This document shows, piece by piece, positions 59,697 to 64,000 of a stretch of 64,000 bases of DNA (position 1 is the stretch's first letter; each line of letters opens with the position of its first letter). This DNA comes from Apostichopus japonicus (taxonomy: Eukaryota > Echinodermata > Holothuroidea > Aspidochirotida > Stichopodidae). A program made the translations under genes and the position numbers. The stretch covers positions 262,501 through 326,500 of the forward strand of contig NC_092573.1 of NCBI RefSeq assembly GCF_037975245.1. Direction: 5' to 3'. The notes beneath the pieces are model-generated. The model was not told the DNA's origin, did not search any database, and saw only the letters and a program-made list of their open reading frames with translations.

Positions 59697-62600
59697 CAGT
59701 ACCGCTCACGTATAACTCGCGTAGACGTATACTCTACGTTTATCTACGCGATTATACGCGATTACACGATGTTATACGTTTCTGTACGCGACTTTCTACG
59801 CGGTGTCTACGCGGCGTCTACGCCGTGTCTACGCGGCTTAGGGCTTCGCTTCAGTGCACCTGAATAGGGATTATACGCGCGTAAAGACGTACAATCTCGT
59901 ATAATCTGTAAACGTAGGATATTCTCAGCCGCTTTATATAGCAGAGCTTCTATGGGTTAGAATAAACTGTGATGCAGAAAAGAGTCGGTAAACTCAACAA
60001 CAAGTAATGTCTCCTAAGCCTTTCCAAAATATTCAACCACAGAGTAAGCATATACTTAAGCCGTTAAGAATAAGAGTAACAAAGAAAACAGCGCTACTAG
60101 AAGTACAAACGATCGATACAATCAGTGCAGGAAAACTTCAGCAAGGAAACTTTATCAATTACAATGTGCACCAGTCTGTTAATATTTATACGAGTTCCTC
60201 CCATTGGGCATTCAATTGAATGTAGGTAACAATTAATGAGAACAAGGTAGGCCTTGGCCTATCCTACCTTTTAGCCTTCATCGAAAGTTACGCCGTATAT
60301 GCCTCGCAAGAAAACCACGATAACCGTTTAATGAAAAAAAAACAATATTTGAACTTGAAGATCTGACTTCCCCCAAAAGCAATGACAAGGTTTTGGTTAG
60401 GCCTACTATGAAAAAATATTTTCAGAAGAAAACCCTTACGATTTTTTTCCACAAATATTGAGGCTTAGGTATTAGTGCTTCCTCACAATCAAGGAGCCTC
60501 CAAGAATTTCGCTCCGCTTACGTAAAACTTCTATATATATATATATAACACGTGGAAAGACCCGATTTTTTACACACATAATTCCCATTGACATTAGTCA
60601 CGGAACATAAATTGGTCATCGACATTCGAACTTGCCCAGGTTCACTTCACCATGGGAACGAAAGAAGTTTTATCAGTCGAAGTTTATGATTGGTTGCCTT
60701 TTTAATAAAATGTTATCGTTAACACAAACATAAGCGACTTTGGATACTTTTCCTACTGTATATGTAGCGTTTCTATTTTGCACTCCTGGCATGATGCCAA
60801 ACAAAATATTTCGAAATGCAGTGTATTGCTTTTTTCACAAGGGCCATTGCTGGTATGTTATATTGAAAGTACATAGGCCTGGCCATTCAGAAAGTGTTGA
60901 AAAATCGTGTAAGGTGAATTAATGATTTGAACAAAGTCAAAGGTGATACAACTTTGAACACAAAATTGCTGCGAAGAAATATATTGAAGTAACGTCATGT
61001 TTTGACAAAAGCATTCAATGTACAATAACTCTTTACCTTTTGAAACAAAAATTCAAGCAGAAGGAGTGGGGAGCAGTAACATGAAATAAGAGAAATATCG
61101 ACATATTGATGATAATAGCCATCGGTATATCTTATCCTGGTTCTAAGTGGCTTCCGTTCAACAAAAATATCGTTTTACCTAGGCTCAAAACGTCGCACAA
61201 AATATTTTCAAAACAACGGTACACATGAAGTAATCCAATAAATCCCAGACTGAATAACGAATATAAATACACTACAGCATCGTTACTTTAAATTTTACCT
61301 CCTGCCGACACAACCGAAAATGTTTAATGTTTAATATGTAGCACGGAGATACGAATTGAACTTTTTAAAAAAAAATAATTTCAACGTTTTAACATGTCAC
61401 TCCCGTAGCTCCTTAAAAGTTGCTAAGCTTTTTATTGATAACGCCGAACGTACCGCCATTACCAGACACACAAGGCGCCACGAAATGTAACAGTTTAAAA
61501 AGTCGGAAACATCTGAAAGTACTAGTAATATGCAAATGTTACGAACGTTTTACCCCTACGTTAAGTGTATTTTTTCTCACCGTTCAATCGTCCGGTTATT
61601 TTCCTTTTTTTTATCTTCAATGGTTATCGAAGTTTGTTTTTGACAATGAGGAAATGTTATTCGCAAAATTTGAACACATTGAGAAACAAATCCCAGGGCG
61701 TAAAATCTCACGAACATAATTGTACTTCCAGGAATCCAGGGTAAAGCTCGTTGCTGCAAAGGTTGAGCTCACACGCGCTAAGCAAGGTACCTGGGAGACT
61801 GCTTGGGCCACCCCTCCTCTCTTACGAGACGGGTTAATATAGTGTCGCACGTTTTTGGCAGTTTGCCAGGGTTGTAACAACTCCTTGTTAGGTCAGAATG
61901 GAATGCAAATTAACAGGTGTCAGGCTTGTGAGCAGAAACCAGGACATGACCTAGATTTCCAGGGTAGTCAATATTCCGCGCGCGCACCTGCAGTTGGGAT
62001 ATTTGGTGATCACGTTTTAGTACGCATGACATGGGAAAACAAAAACCTCAAATGAAACTTACTGTTGGAATACGTGGATTTTACTCTTCTGATGTTCGGT
62101 TACAACTGGTTCTTATAATGTCAAGTTGAATGGAGCTGGTAAGCATCTTAGCGCCATTTTAAATTGTGCTCGAACACTTTTGTCATGGCCAATCAGTCTG
62201 TGGATCCTAAATGTTTTTTATTTGGCAAACGGACATTCAAGGGAAAAAGTCATGCAATTGGAAACTGTTTTCCTACATTCTAAGAAGTATAAGTTTTTTT
62301 ACGTAACACCTCTTTTTTTGTTCAAAGTTTTGTTTTAGCATAGGCCTAGGCCTACTCAAATCAACTGAGGGAGAACAGGATGTTCAATGAAGGTTTACAT
62401 ATTTTCATATGAAAGGTCCGCCGTTTTGCGGCAAATTCTCTGCCTCTTTCAATACATATTTTCCAATAACACACTTCTTGCGACAAAAAATTACCATACG
62501 TTTGAGTTGTTCTTTTTTTTCAAATAAAATAATGTTTCTCGTACGAAATCTGAAAAAAAACGGGCGGCCATTATTTTTTCTTTTCATTGCTTTAATACTA

Positions 62601-63266
62601 GTTCGGAATACGTTGCTTCCTTTACAAAATATTATTTAATGATAGTTTAGATTGCTTGTAATCCGAATAGACACCCGGGGATTCAGGAAAAAGGAGGCCC
62701 CTTGTGCGGGCGAAAAACATGTTTTGTTTTTAACCGGCCCTGCTTCAAAGTTGTTCGGTGGAATTTTTTCTTTTCATTCCAACGAACCAACGGTAAATTA
62801 AATAAAAATTGACAAAGAAACGCTTAGTAATACTTTATTATTTCTTCCAAATGTTGACAACTATTCAAAGTAAACTAATCCTCCGTGGAACAGAACCTCT
62901 ACAACTGAAAAATAAAGTCGGGGAAAGAAACACTGAATAGAAACCCAATTAACAAAAAAAATTCTATGCCATCAAACACTTTACCTTCGTCCCCTTCGCT
63001 GCAAAGTGAATATCACCTCTTAAACTACGATGTAAGAAACGGCTGTTTTAAACATCTCACTAACTCTTTCGGCGACTTTAATCCCTATTCATTGAGCACA
63101 ATAGCATTTCCTGCGTATAAACTCGTAGAGGGATTATACGCGGTGTCTACGCGGCCTCTACGCGGCAATTTCTTTGTCAACGAGTTTATACGCGAGTGTA
63201 CGTGTTTATACGTGTTTATACGATTCTGTGCGCGTACACATGTCCAGTTATACGTGAGCGGTACTG
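59697..63266. mobile_element. 3.57-kb TIR element with TACGCG subterminal arrays
   Basis: Both ends read CAGTACCGCTCACGTATAAC (right end reverse-complemented), with TA flanks (59695-59696 and 63267-63268). The subterminal zones (about 240 bp left, 150 bp right) are filled with TCTACGCG, TATACGCG and CGCGTA words (I count about 14). Its interior is homologous to the 30508-34107 element in opposite orientation. A 70-codon open frame at 60007-60219 has no recognisable transposase motif, and no autonomous transposase was found. Confidence 0.88.
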
Positions 63267-63293
63267 TAGATGTATCCAAATGTTTGGATTATA

Positions 63294-63312
63294 CTCTCTC
63301 TCTCTCTCTCTG
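63294..63312. repeat. TC microsatellite
   Basis: Nine CT dinucleotides. Confidence 0.9.
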
Positions 63313-64000
63313 CATTACTGTACATTACTGTTTGACGTTTCATCATATCTATATTCATGAAGACTATGAAGATGGTAAAAGAAAAGAAAGAAAAACAATT
63401 GTGACATGACTATGTGGAAAATATTGAAAATTCACCTTGATGTAATGTATGACCTCATCAACTAAGTAATTACACAGAACCTCCATAGACCCTTAGCATC
63501 GTTAAAGGGAGAAAGATGGTAAAACTCTGACATTACTGCAAAACATGTTATCTTTCTTCTTGGTCTATCTACCGATCCATCTCATCGTTATATTACTGTA
63601 CTAGTACACAGTGTTAGCCACTCCCTGACCTTCACTGAACTTGACTCAATAAGATGATACATAATTACTGTAGGTGTACAGAAAGAGGATGGTTCAATCC
63701 ACTGCCTCTCATTTTTAACACGGTTAGTGTGAAATAAACTGACAATGGGTATTCATCAAGCTCTCAAATAAATTTTTAAATAACTTTCAATGGTAAATGC
63801 TACCTGCACCACATATAGGGTAAAATTTATTCAATTTATGGCGACGTGTCCATCCCATCAACATACATGAAAATTTGTCAGTTGGTCCCGGTCTCGAACC
63901 AATCAGCAAAGGAGCATTCCTAATTACAGGTGCAAAAATATTAAAATCATGATAATGGTTTCTAATTTTAGTTGATAACATTTTGATAGTCTTATTTATT
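63313..64000. other. Non-coding, nothing recognised
   Basis: The right edge of the window shows no exon or bounded element. If CRTC continues upstream, this is an intron. Confidence 0.4.

Noticed and set aside
59697-59940. CG-rich TACGCG cluster as a CpG-island promoter
   Set aside because: The words are symmetric at both ends of a transposon and are better explained as subterminal repeats.
1-64000. tRNA, rRNA or other structured RNA genes
   Set aside because: None recognised by eye on either strand; a covariance-model scan would be decisive.

Overview
This window is AT-rich animal nuclear DNA: split genes with GT-AG introns, no operons, and heavy loads of DNA transposons and minisatellites. 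The one gene I can name is CRTC (CREB-regulated transcription coactivator, also called TORC), on the minus strand. Nine of its exons (44151 down to 21639) join in one frame into a 469-residue fragment ending at the natural stop. An animal CRTC, microsatellite-tailed CR1/L2-like retroposon remnants and many small hAT-like elements suggest an invertebrate, perhaps an echinoderm or other marine deuterostome. That taxonomic guess is weak.

Layout. Positions 1-6.6 kb hold two candidate alternative first exons of a second minus-strand gene that leaves the window at its left edge, plus two retroposon tails. From 7.4 to 10.7 kb lies a cluster of hAT-like elements, one nested inside another. From 10.7 to 21.6 kb I see no exons; this space between the two genes (or a long CRTC 3' UTR) carries a 95-bp higher-order minisatellite, a 115-bp tandem repeat and further small TIR elements. 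From 21.6 to 44.15 kb are the nine CRTC exons. Their introns contain a 3.6-kb TIR element (30508-34107), a 174-bp tandem repeat that starts at a splice donor, a small MITE and a 1.38-kb hAT-like element. From 44.2 to 64 kb there are no recognised exons. It holds a CR1/L2-like tail, a 24/143-bp minisatellite, a 44/45-bp minisatellite, further TIR elements, and a second 3.57-kb TIR element (59697-63266) related to the one at 30.5 kb but in the opposite orientation. The CRTC exons for the N-terminal CREB-binding region were not found and probably lie beyond 64000.

The most interesting observation is the pair of 3.6-kb elements. They share the outermost terminal sequence, TA flanks and long stretches of interior, but their subterminal zones are packed with different short motifs: TATCGTG/CACGATA in one, TACGCG/CGCGTA in the other. 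Other elements here (38891-40270, 56155-57341, 9425-10704) also carry motif arrays of their own next to the termini. All alignments were made by eye; no similarity search was run.
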